Shown here: in pieces, positions 46,403 to 54,236 of the stretch
Layout of the letters: each line of letters starts with the position of its first letter
How positions within the stretch are numbered: the stretch's first letter is position 1
Assembly (NCBI GenBank): GCA_005217565.1
Contig: SJCO01000024.1
Coordinates: 272 to 61,570, forward strand
Direction: 5' to 3'
From: Puteibacter caeruleilacunae
Lineage (GTDB): Bacteria; Bacteroidota; Bacteroidia; Bacteroidales; Prolixibacteraceae
DNA: 61,299 bases
The notes under the pieces: model-generated
Database searches by the model: none
The model's input: only the letters and a program-made list of their open reading frames with translations
What the model was told of the DNA's origin: nothing
Translations under genes and position numbers: made by a program

Positions 46403-46428
46403 AAATCCCGGAATAAATTCCGGGATTT
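46403..46428 (-). terminator. Terminator of the RNase G gene
   Basis: An 11-bp perfect stem, AAATCCCGGAA (46403-46413) and TTCCGGGATTT (46418-46428), has a 4-base loop. A moderately T-rich tail follows in the leftward direction, 9 bases after the stop codon. Confidence 0.8.
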
Positions 46429-46436
46429 AAATTTCA

Positions 46437-47987
46437 TTACAGTATCATCTCTTCGAGATTCTCATCTAAGAAGTGGTATTCAAGAAAATTAAAAGAATGA
46501 ACTTCTTGGATATTAACCTTCTTGAAATACTTTAAAAACCATTTGGTTTTTATAGAGGGCCAACCTTTTGTTAGATACGCAGCCACATACGGATGAACCT
46601 GTATGGTAATTCTTTTCTTATGTAACTCTGAAAACAAGTAATCTACTTTGCTTTCAATATCATCGGTTAATAAAATAGTTGGAATTACTTTCCCACTACC
46701 TTTACAAACCGGACAAACTTCTGCTGTATCAACATGTTGTTCCGGGCGCACACGCTGTCTGGTTATTTGCATCAGACAAAACTTACTTAAAGGTAGAATG
46801 TTATGCTTCGTTCTATCCGAAGCCATTACCTTTTTCATGTGCTCATACACTTTCTGGCGGTTTTCGGTCTTTTGCATATCGATAAAATCGATAACTATAA
46901 TACCGCCCATATCCCTCAATCTTAATTGCCTTGCTATCTCTTCTGCTGCAGCAAGATTAACTTCCAGAGCGTTGGTCTCCTGATCAATTCCTACTTTAGA
47001 TCGGTTTCCACTATTCACGTCGATTACATGAAACGCCTCTGTATGTTCAACTATCAAATAAGCTCCATTTTTAAATGATACGGTTTTACCGAATGAAGCT
47101 TTGATCTGTTTGTCGATTCCAAAATGACTAAATATGGAATCTCTACCACGATAATGTTTTACAATTTTCTTTTTCTCAGGTGCGATATCGGCAAGATAAT
47201 CACAAATTTCACGATAAACATCTCCGTCGTTTACATGTATACTTGTAAAGTCTGGATTGTAAATATCCCTAAGCAAAGCGATGGTTCTGTCAAGCTCTCC
47301 AAGCACCAGACTTGGTGTTTGGGCTTTTTTCAGAATGGTAAAAAGACTTTCCCATCGAGTAACCAATCTTCGAAGTTCCGAATCTAATTCTGCAACTCTT
47401 TTGCCCTCTGCAGCTGTTCGAACTATTACTCCAAAGTTCTTGGGTTTAATGCTTTGTACCAGTTTTTTCAACCGGTTTCTTTCCTCAGCTGAACCAATCT
47501 TTTGTGATACAGAAACCTTATCACTAAATGGCATTAATACCATATTTCTTCCGGCCAATGACATTTCTGATGTCAATCGAGGCCCTTTACTAGATATTGG
47601 TTCTTTTGCAACCTGTACAAGGATTGGTTGTCCAACCTTCATCACCTCGGTGATTTTTCCTTCCTTGTTAATATCAGGGACAGGCTGAATTTTTGCCAGG
47701 GATGTAATTCTACTTTTTTTAGAACTCGCTACCTGAAAAAAGTTTTTAAGTGTCGAAAATTGTGGTCCCAGATCAAGATAGTGTAAGAACGCATCTTTTT
47801 CGTAACCAACATCAATAAAAGCAGCATTCAAACTTGGCATGATTTTCTTTACCCTTCCCAGGTAAATATCACCTACACCAAATTTACTTCCACTTTTTTC
47901 TCTGTTAAGTTCTACTAATTTCTTGTTCTCTAATAAAGCAATTACAATTTCAGAGGGAGAAACATCAATTATTAATTCGTTACTCAC
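46437..47987 (-). CDS. rng: Ribonuclease E/G family protein
   Basis: A 516-residue endoribonuclease for mRNA decay and rRNA processing. An N-terminal S1 domain (GDIYLGRVKKIMPSLNAAFIDVGYEKDAFLHY, about 42-73), the catalytic core with HVIDVNSG and GGIIVIDFIDM carrying the metal-binding aspartates, and the zinc-link CPVCKGSGKV are present. No long C-terminal scaffold follows, so it is RNase G-like in size. It lies downstream of the HU and small basic protein genes in the leftward direction, a gene order common in this phylum. Confidence 0.93.
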   Translation of the reverse strand: MSNELIIDVSPSEIVIALLENKKLVELNREKSGSKFGVGDIYLGRVKKIMPSLNAAFIDVGYEKDAFLHYLDLGPQFSTLKNFFQVASSKKSRITSLAKIQPVPDINKEGKITEVMKVGQPILVQVAKEPISSKGPRLTSEMSLAGRNMVLMPFSDKVSVSQKIGSAEERNRLKKLVQSIKPKNFGVIVRTAAEGKRVAELDSELRRLVTRWESLFTILKKAQTPSLVLGELDRTIALLRDIYNPDFTSIHVNDGDVYREICDYLADIAPEKKKIVKHYRGRDSIFSHFGIDKQIKASFGKTVSFKNGAYLIVEHTEAFHVIDVNSGNRSKVGIDQETNALEVNLAAAEEIARQLRLRDMGGIIVIDFIDMQKTENRQKVYEHMKKVMASDRTKHNILPLSKFCLMQITRQRVRPEQHVDTAEVCPVCKGSGKVIPTILLTDDIESKVDYLFSELHKKRITIQVHPYVAAYLTKGWPSIKTKWFLKYFKKVNIQEVHSFNFLEYHFLDENLEEMIL

Positions 47988-48041
47988 AACTTTAAATTAT
48001 AAATTAAATGTAGAACCATTACTACACTTTATAAATAGAAT

Positions 48042-48072
48042 AAACCTAAAGCACAATAAGCACTTTAGGTTT
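48042..48072 (-). terminator. Hairpin after the small basic protein gene
   Basis: A 10-bp perfect stem, AAACCTAAAG (48042-48051) and CTTTAGGTTT (48063-48072), with an 11-base loop. A T-rich tail follows leftward (TTTATTC). It may separate the HU unit from rng. Confidence 0.6.
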
Positions 48073-48112
48073 AATCTATAACTTTCTTTCAGCAATTTAA
48101 TAAAAAGAATGA

Positions 48113-48205
48113 TTATTTCTTCTTTTTATGTCTGTTTTTTCTAAGTCGCTTTTTACGCTTATGCGTAGCCATCTTATGTCTTTTTCTTTTTTTTCCGCTT
48201 GGCAT
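48113..48205 (-). CDS. 30-residue basic protein, COX24/AURKAIP1-like
   Basis: A very short gene of 30 codons: the protein begins MPSGKKRKRHKMATHKRK and ends in HKKKK, with about 18 Lys/Arg residues. It matches the COX24/AURKAIP1 (mitoribosomal mS38) type of small protein conserved in Bacteroidota, so a ribosome-associated role is likely. Read directly from the minus strand, start ATG at 48203-48205 and stop TAA at 48113-48115. It lies 7 bases after hup and is probably co-transcribed with it. Confidence 0.8.
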   Translation of the reverse strand: MPSGKKRKRHKMATHKRKKRLRKNRHKKKK

Positions 48206-48212
48206 AACTAAA

Positions 48213-48497
48213 TTATTTTACATTGTTTTTAACTTTCGCTACGAATGTTTTCGCCGGCTTAAACGCAGGGATAAAGTGCTCTGGAATAATAATAGTCGTA
48301 TTCTTCGAGATGTTACGTGCTGTCTTCTCAGCTCTCTTCTTCACAATAAAGCTACCAAAGCCTCTTAAGTAAACATTTTTTCCTTCTGATAAAGATCCTT
48401 TAACAGTGTCCATGAAAGCCTCAACAGCTCTTTGAACAGTTACTTTTTCAATTCCAGTTGTCTTGGAAACTTCGTTTACGATATCTGCTTTTGTCAT
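48213..48497 (-). CDS. HU/IHF family DNA-binding protein
   Basis: A 94-residue histone-like protein that bends DNA. TKADIVNEVSKTTGIEKVTVQRAVEAF, the DNA-arm region RGFGSFIVKKRAEKTARNISKNTTIIIPEHFIPAFKPAKTF is family-like. The ATG at 48495-48497 gives the standard N-terminus; a TTG eight codons upstream (48521) is less likely. A TATTTTTG promoter box is at 48547-48554. It is divergent from mutY. Confidence 0.93.
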   Translation of the reverse strand: MTKADIVNEVSKTTGIEKVTVQRAVEAFMDTVKGSLSEGKNVYLRGFGSFIVKKRAEKTARNISKNTTIIIPEHFIPAFKPAKTFVAKVKNNVK

Positions 48498-48546
48498 CTT
48501 AAGTATTTTAATTTTCAACAAATTAATATTCGTTTACATCGGGATG

Positions 48547-48554
48547 CAAAAATA
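48547..48554 (-). promoter_or_regulatory. -7 box of the HU gene
   Basis: TATTTTTG on the minus strand, followed by CATCCCGATG, a typical start of transcripts in this phylum. It is 49 bases before the chosen ATG. No strong -33 element is visible. Confidence 0.5.
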
Positions 48555-48589
48555 AAACTTTTCTGAAAATAAAAGAATACTAAAAAGAT

Positions 48590-48597
48590 TATTTTTG
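48590..48597 (+). promoter_or_regulatory. -7 box of the mutY-ssb-gld unit
   Basis: TATTTTTG (48590-48597) on the plus strand, 42 bases before the chosen mutY ATG. It lies back to back with the HU promoter and overlaps the longer TTG-started frame, which supports the later start. Confidence 0.5.
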
Positions 48598-48639
48598 ACA
48601 AAATATTACAAGATACTTAGAGTGTTAGACTATTTGCGC

Positions 48640-49695
48640 ATGAATTTTGCTAGAGAACTTTTAGAGTGGTACAATATATATAAGAGAGATTTGCCTTGGA
48701 GACGGACTAAAGATCCCTATAAAATATGGCTATCTGAGATCATTTTACAACAAACGCGTGTTGATCAGGGAAATGCATATTATCACGCCTTTATAGAAAA
48801 GTACCCTGATGTATTTGCTTTGGCAAATGCTGATCAGGAAGAAGTTTTAAAGTTATGGCAAGGTTTGGGTTACTATTCAAGAGCACGAAATCTTCACTTT
48901 GCAAGTCAAGAAATCGTTAAATTGTATGCCGGAAACTTCCCTAATGATCATAAACAAGTCTTAAAATTAAAAGGAATTGGTGAATATACAGCCGCTGCTA
49001 TCTGCTCAATTGCCTATAATCAACCCTATCCAGTGATTGATGGCAATGTTTTTAGGGTATTAAGTCGTGTTTTTGGAATCTCTGCCCCAATAGATACAAC
49101 AACAGGTAAAAAAGAATTTAAACAGCTTGCTGAAGAACTTATGCATCAGAAGGAATGTGGAGCTTACAATCAAGCGCTCATGGACTTTGGTGCAATACAA
49201 TGCACTCCTAAAAAGCCAAACTGTTCAACCTGTCCTTTTAATGAATCGTGTTATGCCTATAATAATGATCAAATAAGTGTTCTACCAATAAAGCTCAAGA
49301 AAATAAAGCAGAGAGAAAGACACTTTCACTATCTGCTACTCGAACACAACGATCATATTTACTTAAATAAACGAAGAGAAAAAGACATTTGGCAAGGACT
49401 TTATGAATTACCTTTGATTGAAACAGAGAAAGCAACAGCAACGAAACAGATACTAAATAACCAATCTATCTTTAAAGGTAACTTGAAAAAGAACTTGTCT
49501 CTGTGCGAAGTTAGCAAGCTTTACACCCATCAATTAACGCATCAAAAGATATTTGCACAATTCTATTGGATAAAAATCGCTGATGAAATTGAACCTCTGT
49601 CACCCTATCTTAAAGTAAATAAAAAAGATATTTATAAATTTGCAGTCCCAAAGCTAGTTGAACGCTATCTGTACAACTGGCTTGAAAATAGTTGA
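48640..49695 (+). CDS. mutY: A/G-specific adenine DNA glycosylase
   Basis: Removes adenine mispaired with 8-oxoguanine. The ATG at 48640 gives the family start; a TTG frame from 48595 overlaps the promoter. Visible parts are WLSEIILQQTRVDQG (Glu33), the helix-hairpin-helix LKGIGEYTAAAI (110-121) and the catalytic Asp134 in VIDGNVFRV. The iron-sulfur ligands are Cys188, Cys195, Cys198 and Cys204 (CX6CX2CX5C), and a C-terminal NUDIX-like 8-oxoG recognition domain follows. It heads the mutY-ssb-gldE-gldD cluster. Confidence 0.93.
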   Translation: MNFARELLEWYNIYKRDLPWRRTKDPYKIWLSEIILQQTRVDQGNAYYHAFIEKYPDVFALANADQEEVLKLWQGLGYYSRARNLHFASQEIVKLYAGNFPNDHKQVLKLKGIGEYTAAAICSIAYNQPYPVIDGNVFRVLSRVFGISAPIDTTTGKKEFKQLAEELMHQKECGAYNQALMDFGAIQCTPKKPNCSTCPFNESCYAYNNDQISVLPIKLKKIKQRERHFHYLLLEHNDHIYLNKRREKDIWQGLYELPLIETEKATATKQILNNQSIFKGNLKKNLSLCEVSKLYTHQLTHQKIFAQFYWIKIADEIEPLSPYLKVNKKDIYKFAVPKLVERYLYNWLENS

Positions 49696-49774
49696 TAAAA
49701 ATATTTTAAATCCAATCAAAGAATTGCTATCTTCAGTAGTAATTTTTTAATTGTTTAATAATAAAGAATACGTC

Positions 49775-50221
49775 ATGTCAGTAAACAAAGTAATTTTAGT
49801 AGGAAATGTAGGTAAAGATCCTGAAGTAAGACACTTAGACTCAGGAGTTGCAGTTGCGAATTTTCCTCTAGCCACAAGTGAATCCTACACTGCTAAATCA
49901 GGTGAAAGAGTGACAACAACCGAATGGCACAATATTGTATTGTGGAGAGGCCTGGCTGAAGTGGCTGAAAAGTATGTAACAAAAGGGAAACAACTTTATA
50001 TCGAAGGACGTATCAGAACGCGTTCGTATGACGATAAAGATGGAAACAAGCGTTACATTACCGAAATCTTTGCAGATAATATGCAAATGTTGGGTAGAAA
50101 GGATGATGCGAATGGATTCGCTCCTGAACAGTCTCAATCTCAAACACAATCATCAACAATTTCTTCATCTCAGACAGAGACGACAAGTGCTCCTGAACCT
50201 GAGGATGATTTACCATTTTAA
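49775..50221 (+). CDS. ssb: Single-stranded DNA-binding protein
   Basis: A 148-residue OB-fold protein: VNKVILVGNVGKDPEVRHLDSG, TEWHNIVLWRGLAEVAEKYVTKGKQLYIEGRIRTRSY, a Gln/Ser/Thr-rich linker and the acidic tip EPEDDLPF that docks repair partners. The ATG at 49775 is the family start; the TTG-started frame from 49751 adds eight unsupported residues. It lies between mutY and gldE. Confidence 0.95.
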   Translation: MSVNKVILVGNVGKDPEVRHLDSGVAVANFPLATSESYTAKSGERVTTTEWHNIVLWRGLAEVAEKYVTKGKQLYIEGRIRTRSYDDKDGNKRYITEIFADNMQMLGRKDDANGFAPEQSQSQTQSSTISSSQTETTSAPEPEDDLPF

Positions 50222-50242
50222 TTAAAATAAACTTTAAATAAT

Positions 50243-51565
50243 TTGGAAACAGAAAGTATCCCTCCTTCGGACCCGTTAAGTTGGGAATTTGCAATAAATC
50301 CAATTACTCCGGGAATTTTATTAGCTATAGTAGTAACGATTCTGCTATTGTTTATCTCTGCGTTAGTTTCGGGCTCCGAAGTAGCGTTCTTTTCACTCAA
50401 TCCGGCTGATAAGGATGAACTAAAAAGTCGAAAGACCAGATCAGCCGGATTGGTTCTCAAGCAAATCGATTCTCCACAAAAATTATTAGCGACAATCCTT
50501 GTTGCGAACAATTTTGTGAATGTCGGTATTGTAATACTTTCATCTTGGATTACGAACTCTCTACTGGATTTCACAGGAAATCATGTTCTTGGTTTTATCT
50601 TCCAGGTAGTTGTTATCACTGCGTTGTTACTACTGTTTGGCGAAATTATCCCAAAGGTGTATGCCGCGCAGCACCCAAAAGGATTTTCCTTACTAATGGC
50701 AGGACCATTGAATGTTCTTGAAAAAATATTTCGGCCTGTAAACACGTTGCTCATCAGTTCTACCTCATTTGTAAACCGTCGATTTAAAAAGCACAAACAG
50801 AACATATCGATTGATGATATTTCTGAAGCTCTGGAATTAACATCAAACGAGGATCTCAAACAAGACAAAGATATTCTTGAGGGGATAATTAAGTTTGGTA
50901 ATATTAGTGTGGATGAGATTATGCGATCACGAGTGGATGTTGTTGCGCTTGAATTAAAAGATGATTTCATGAAGGCCTTAAGTGTTATTAATGAATCAGG
51001 ATTTTCCAGAATACCTGTGTATTCTGAATCATTCGATAACGTTAGAGGAATTCTATATGTAAAAGATCTTTTACCACATATTCATAAAGGCAAAACATTT
51101 AAATGGCAATCTGTAATTCGTCCTCCTTTCTATGTTCCTGAAACTAAGAAAATCGATGATCTTCTTGAAGAGTTCCAAAAAAATAAAGTCCATATGGCAA
51201 TTGTGGTCGACGAATATGGAGGCACCTCTGGAATCATTACTCTTGAAGATATTCTGGAAGAGATTGTAGGTGAAATTAGCGACGAATACGATGAGGATGA
51301 AAAATATTACACCAAAATTGATGACAAGCATTATCAATTTGATGGTAAAATATTACTGAATGACTTTTATAAGGTACTTAATTGTCCGGATGATATATTC
51401 GATCAAATCAAAGGTGATGCCGATACCTTGGCAGGATTAATTCTGGAAATAAAAGGAGATATTCCTGAAAAGAATGAAACAATTACTTATGGTAACTTCT
51501 TATTTTCCATTGAAGCCGCTGATGATAGGCGAATAAAACAGATTAAAGTGGAAATACAATCCTAA
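50243..51565 (+). CDS. gldE: GldE, gliding-associated CNNM/CBS membrane protein
   Basis: A 440-residue protein with a DUF21/CNNM membrane domain of about four helices (GILLAIVVTILLLFISALVSGSEVAFFSL ...), two CBS domains (about 205-330: EIMRSRVDVVALELKD, VDEYGGTSGIITLEDILEEIVGEI) and a C-terminal CorC/HlyC domain. GldE helps the gliding lipoprotein GldD in Flavobacterium johnsoniae, and the next gene here is gldD. The start is TTG at 50243. In non-gliding species the pair may have a wider membrane role. Confidence 0.88.
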   Translation: METESIPPSDPLSWEFAINPITPGILLAIVVTILLLFISALVSGSEVAFFSLNPADKDELKSRKTRSAGLVLKQIDSPQKLLATILVANNFVNVGIVILSSWITNSLLDFTGNHVLGFIFQVVVITALLLLFGEIIPKVYAAQHPKGFSLLMAGPLNVLEKIFRPVNTLLISSTSFVNRRFKKHKQNISIDDISEALELTSNEDLKQDKDILEGIIKFGNISVDEIMRSRVDVVALELKDDFMKALSVINESGFSRIPVYSESFDNVRGILYVKDLLPHIHKGKTFKWQSVIRPPFYVPETKKIDDLLEEFQKNKVHMAIVVDEYGGTSGIITLEDILEEIVGEISDEYDEDEKYYTKIDDKHYQFDGKILLNDFYKVLNCPDDIFDQIKGDADTLAGLILEIKGDIPEKNETITYGNFLFSIEAADDRRIKQIKVEIQS

Positions 51566-51607
51566 TCTTGTATTTCCACGATAGCTTTACGTTAAAATCA
51601 ATTTGAA

Positions 51608-52174
51608 GTGAAACACATCATCTATATGATAATCTTATTGGGGATAGTATACTCTTGCAGTACACCTCCAACTCCTAAACCTAGAGGTTATTTCAGAATT
51701 GGATTTCCTGAAAAAGAGTATTCCTTGACTCCTGATGCTCTCCCCTATCAATTTTACAGGCCTAATTATTCAATTATAGAACCATACAATGATCCCCATA
51801 CTGGACCATATGATATTACCATAAGGATACCTGAAAATAAGGCAGACATACACCTTTCATACAAACAGATAAAAGGGAATTTAGCTGCATACACCGAGGA
51901 GTCAAGGAAACTAGCCTATAATCATACAATAAAAGCCAGTTCCATTCAAGAACGCCTTTATGTAAACAACGACCAAAAGGTTTTCGGAACGATCTACCAT
52001 ATTAAAGGAAATGCAGCATCTCCAATGCAGTTTTATCTTACTGATAGCGCGAAACACTTTCTAAGAGGAGCCCTGTATATTAGGGAAGTTCCAAACTACG
52101 ACTCTTTGCAACCAGTAATTAAATTCATAGAACAAGACATTGTTAAGATGATTGAAACAACTCAATGGAAGTAA
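51608..52174 (+). CDS. gldD: GldD-type lipoprotein
   Basis: A 188-residue lipoprotein with lipobox VYSC (Cys17) and the family signature PKPRGYFRIGFPEKEY directly after it. GldD is required for gliding and SprB-type secretion in Flavobacterium, though it is also found in non-gliding Bacteroidota. The start codon is GTG at 51608, which gives a proper signal peptide. It follows gldE by 42 bases, and a phosphopantetheinyl transferase gene follows after 3 bases. Confidence 0.88.
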   Translation: MKHIIYMIILLGIVYSCSTPPTPKPRGYFRIGFPEKEYSLTPDALPYQFYRPNYSIIEPYNDPHTGPYDITIRIPENKADIHLSYKQIKGNLAAYTEESRKLAYNHTIKASSIQERLYVNNDQKVFGTIYHIKGNAASPMQFYLTDSAKHFLRGALYIREVPNYDSLQPVIKFIEQDIVKMIETTQWK

Positions 52175-52177
52175 GAC

Positions 52178-52813
52178 ATGCCATTAGATCTACATCAAAT
52201 ATATGACACTCATGAACTTGGAGTATGGGAACTGACAGAATCAATCGAAGAGTTATTAGCATTATACAAGTTCCTTCCTCAGGAAGAACAGCTATGGGCA
52301 TCATTTAGAAGCGATAGAAGAAAGAAAGAGTGGTTGGCTACACGTACCCTTTGCCAAGTTATTTTAAAGGGAAAATACGCCATTAAAAACACAAATGAAG
52401 GCAAACCATACATTGACAATCATCAACGTCATATAAGCATCTCTCATAGTGACACATACATCGCAGTAATGATAACGAGTGCCCCTCATGTAGGAATCGA
52501 CATTGAAAACCTATCGCGACCTGTAGAGAAAGTTGCTAAAAAGTTCCTTTCCCCAGAAGAGCAAGCTTTTTGCGATGCTGAAAATGAAAGAGTGAGAACC
52601 ATGCTTCATTGGTGTACAAAGGAGGCCATTTTTAAAGCTATTGAAGAGAAGGATATCCATTTTTCACAACAAATCAATTTAATTTTAGACGATCAAATAC
52701 TCAAACGTAAGTCGTTCGAATGTACATACACTAACAAAGAAGGCACACAGCAAATACTTCCTGTGCAATATCAAATTCACAAAAACCAAATGATGGCATT
52801 CACCTTCTTTTAA
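52178..52813 (+). CDS. 4'-phosphopantetheinyl transferase (Sfp type)
   Basis: A 211-residue enzyme that attaches the phosphopantetheine arm to carrier proteins. The magnesium/CoA motif HVGIDIENLSRPVEKVAKKFLSPEEQAF and WCTKEAIFKAIEEK are diagnostic of the Sfp group, with Asp and Glu metal ligands in GIDIE and KEA. The substrate may be fatty-acid ACP or a secondary-metabolism carrier. It is the last gene of the mutY-ssb-gldE-gldD run. Confidence 0.9.
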   Translation: MPLDLHQIYDTHELGVWELTESIEELLALYKFLPQEEQLWASFRSDRRKKEWLATRTLCQVILKGKYAIKNTNEGKPYIDNHQRHISISHSDTYIAVMITSAPHVGIDIENLSRPVEKVAKKFLSPEEQAFCDAENERVRTMLHWCTKEAIFKAIEEKDIHFSQQINLILDDQILKRKSFECTYTNKEGTQQILPVQYQIHKNQMMAFTFF

Positions 52814-52876
52814 TTTCAGTGTAATATTTCAAGCGTTGCTGAGTCTAATACTAAAAATTACAAATAAAATAATATC

Positions 52877-53116
52877 ATGTATCAAGACTTCAATCAAGGC
52901 AACCCTGGAAGAAAACAATATGTTTGTCCGAAATGTGGTAACACTCAATTTGAAACTGATGAATTCCGCGCAACAGGTGGAACTCTTTCCAAAATATTTG
53001 ACGTTCAGAATAAAAAATTCACCACCGTTACATGCTCTCGTTGTATGTATACTGAGATTTACAAAGGCACACAAAGCTCACTCAGCAACGTATTCGATTT
53101 ATTCTTTGGAGGATAA
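52877..53116 (+). CDS. Small zinc-ribbon protein
   Basis: A 79-residue protein with two CxxC knuckles: CPKCGNTQFE near residue 17 and CSRCMYTEIYKG near residue 53. These form a zinc ribbon of the type found in small nucleic-acid-binding proteins of the 'GTP-binding/zinc ribbon' annotation group. It has no signal peptide. The function is unknown. A very stable hairpin follows at 53163. Confidence 0.85.
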   Translation: MYQDFNQGNPGRKQYVCPKCGNTQFETDEFRATGGTLSKIFDVQNKKFTTVTCSRCMYTEIYKGTQSSLSNVFDLFFGG

Positions 53117-53162
53117 ATAAATTTAACATCAAAATTACATATCCTATTAAAGAAATAAAATT

Positions 53163-53204
53163 GTACAATCCCTTAAGCATTGATATGTGCTTAAGGGATT
53201 GTAC
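53163..53204 (+). terminator. Very stable hairpin after the zinc-ribbon gene
   Basis: A perfect 17-bp stem (53163-53179 with 53188-53204) and an 8-base loop, followed by TTTATTATAG. It is an efficient terminator candidate; the stem is longer than usual. Confidence 0.75.
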
Positions 53205-53287
53205 TTTATTATAGATATCGGATGTTTGCATTAGATTAATTCAGTAATTTCAAGGCTCATTTCATTCATGGCTTCGAAAATTTATTC

Positions 53288-53295
53288 TAATTTTG
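53288..53295 (+). promoter_or_regulatory. -7 box upstream of the helical protein gene
   Basis: TAATTTTG matches TAnnTTTG and lies 8 bases before the first ATG (53303) and 17 before the second (53312). This favours the second as the start codon. No -33 element is clear. Confidence 0.5.
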
Positions 53296-53311
53296 CCGGC
53301 AAATGCAGAAG

Positions 53312-54163
53312 ATGAGCGGAATAAACATATACGAAGATCTTGTAGAGCAATTTCAAAAAGGGATTGCTGAAAACAATTCCAAAATGCTACGGGATTTTCT
53401 AAATAGGAAAACGGTTGAAGAGCTAAAGAGCTCACCTATTCAATATACAGAAATAAAAGAACTGAGAGCAAAGGCACACACTTTGTTCGGAGAGTTCATT
53501 GAAGCTGAGAAGGAATACGAGGAAGGTCTTGACACCTGTCCTCCTCAATTAAAATGGGAATACCTTGTTAATTGGGCTATCAGCAATTTCACCATATTCA
53601 GTATTACAACTGATATGAATGAAATCCTTCCATACCTCAACAAAAGCTTATTACTATTGGACGCGGCAATTGTGGAAAGTGGAAGAGAACCTAATCATGA
53701 ATACGCACTTCTTTCAATCAACAACGTCAAGGCATTCATCTTTATGATCATGAAGGATGAAAAGTCTGCACGTCAGGTTTATAAAGCTGATTTAGGATTT
53801 GTGAAAGCTGTACCTGTTGATGATTTCAATAACAAAGAGAAGTTACAATTCTTATTTGCCAACTACTTTAAAGGATTAGCCGTTGCCATTGAATTGAAAG
53901 ATAAAAAGCTATTGATGAAGCTTTTAACAATCATCTCAATTGACGATGGAGTATTACTAGGTAATCATACTTTATTCAAGAAATTCTATGTTACGATGAT
54001 CGACACGTTCGATACAAGAGAAGAATTTGGTACTGAATTCAATACGCTATTCAGACTTTGTAACAACTTCAAAGAACCAATGCCTGTTTATCGTAAATTC
54101 CTTGAATTAATGAGTAAGCCTGACTTTGAAGGATTAGACAAACTATTTTCTGAATTTTCTTAA
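53312..54163 (+). CDS. Unknown helical (TPR-like) protein
   Basis: A cytoplasmic, all-helical protein of 283 residues (286 from the earlier ATG at 53303). The chain reads as helix pairs, for example ELRAKAHTLFGEFIEAEKEYEEGLDTC and LLSINNVKAFIFMIMKDEKSARQVYK, similar to TPR solenoids but without a strict consensus. I do not recognise the family. It has its own promoter box and a terminator and stands alone. The later start is chosen because the -7 box is too close to the first ATG. Confidence 0.75.
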   Translation: MSGINIYEDLVEQFQKGIAENNSKMLRDFLNRKTVEELKSSPIQYTEIKELRAKAHTLFGEFIEAEKEYEEGLDTCPPQLKWEYLVNWAISNFTIFSITTDMNEILPYLNKSLLLLDAAIVESGREPNHEYALLSINNVKAFIFMIMKDEKSARQVYKADLGFVKAVPVDDFNNKEKLQFLFANYFKGLAVAIELKDKKLLMKLLTIISIDDGVLLGNHTLFKKFYVTMIDTFDTREEFGTEFNTLFRLCNNFKEPMPVYRKFLELMSKPDFEGLDKLFSEFS

Positions 54164-54183
54164 CAAGCTAGATATAGATAAAT

Positions 54184-54214
54184 AAAAAGGGGATGTTTTA
54201 AACATCCCCTTTTT
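54184..54214. terminator. Bidirectional terminator between the helical protein and GH92 genes
   Basis: A perfect 15-base inverted repeat, AAAAAGGGGATGTTT and AAACATCCCCTTTTT, with a minimal loop and T runs in both directions. Confidence 0.88.
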
Positions 54215-54236
54215 ATTTATAATCAAGTATATATTA

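Noticed and set aside
52836-53120. 94-residue open frame overlapping the zinc-ribbon gene
   Set aside because: The frame at 52877-53116 has paired CxxC motifs and a sensible start; the longer overlapping frame has no recognisable feature.
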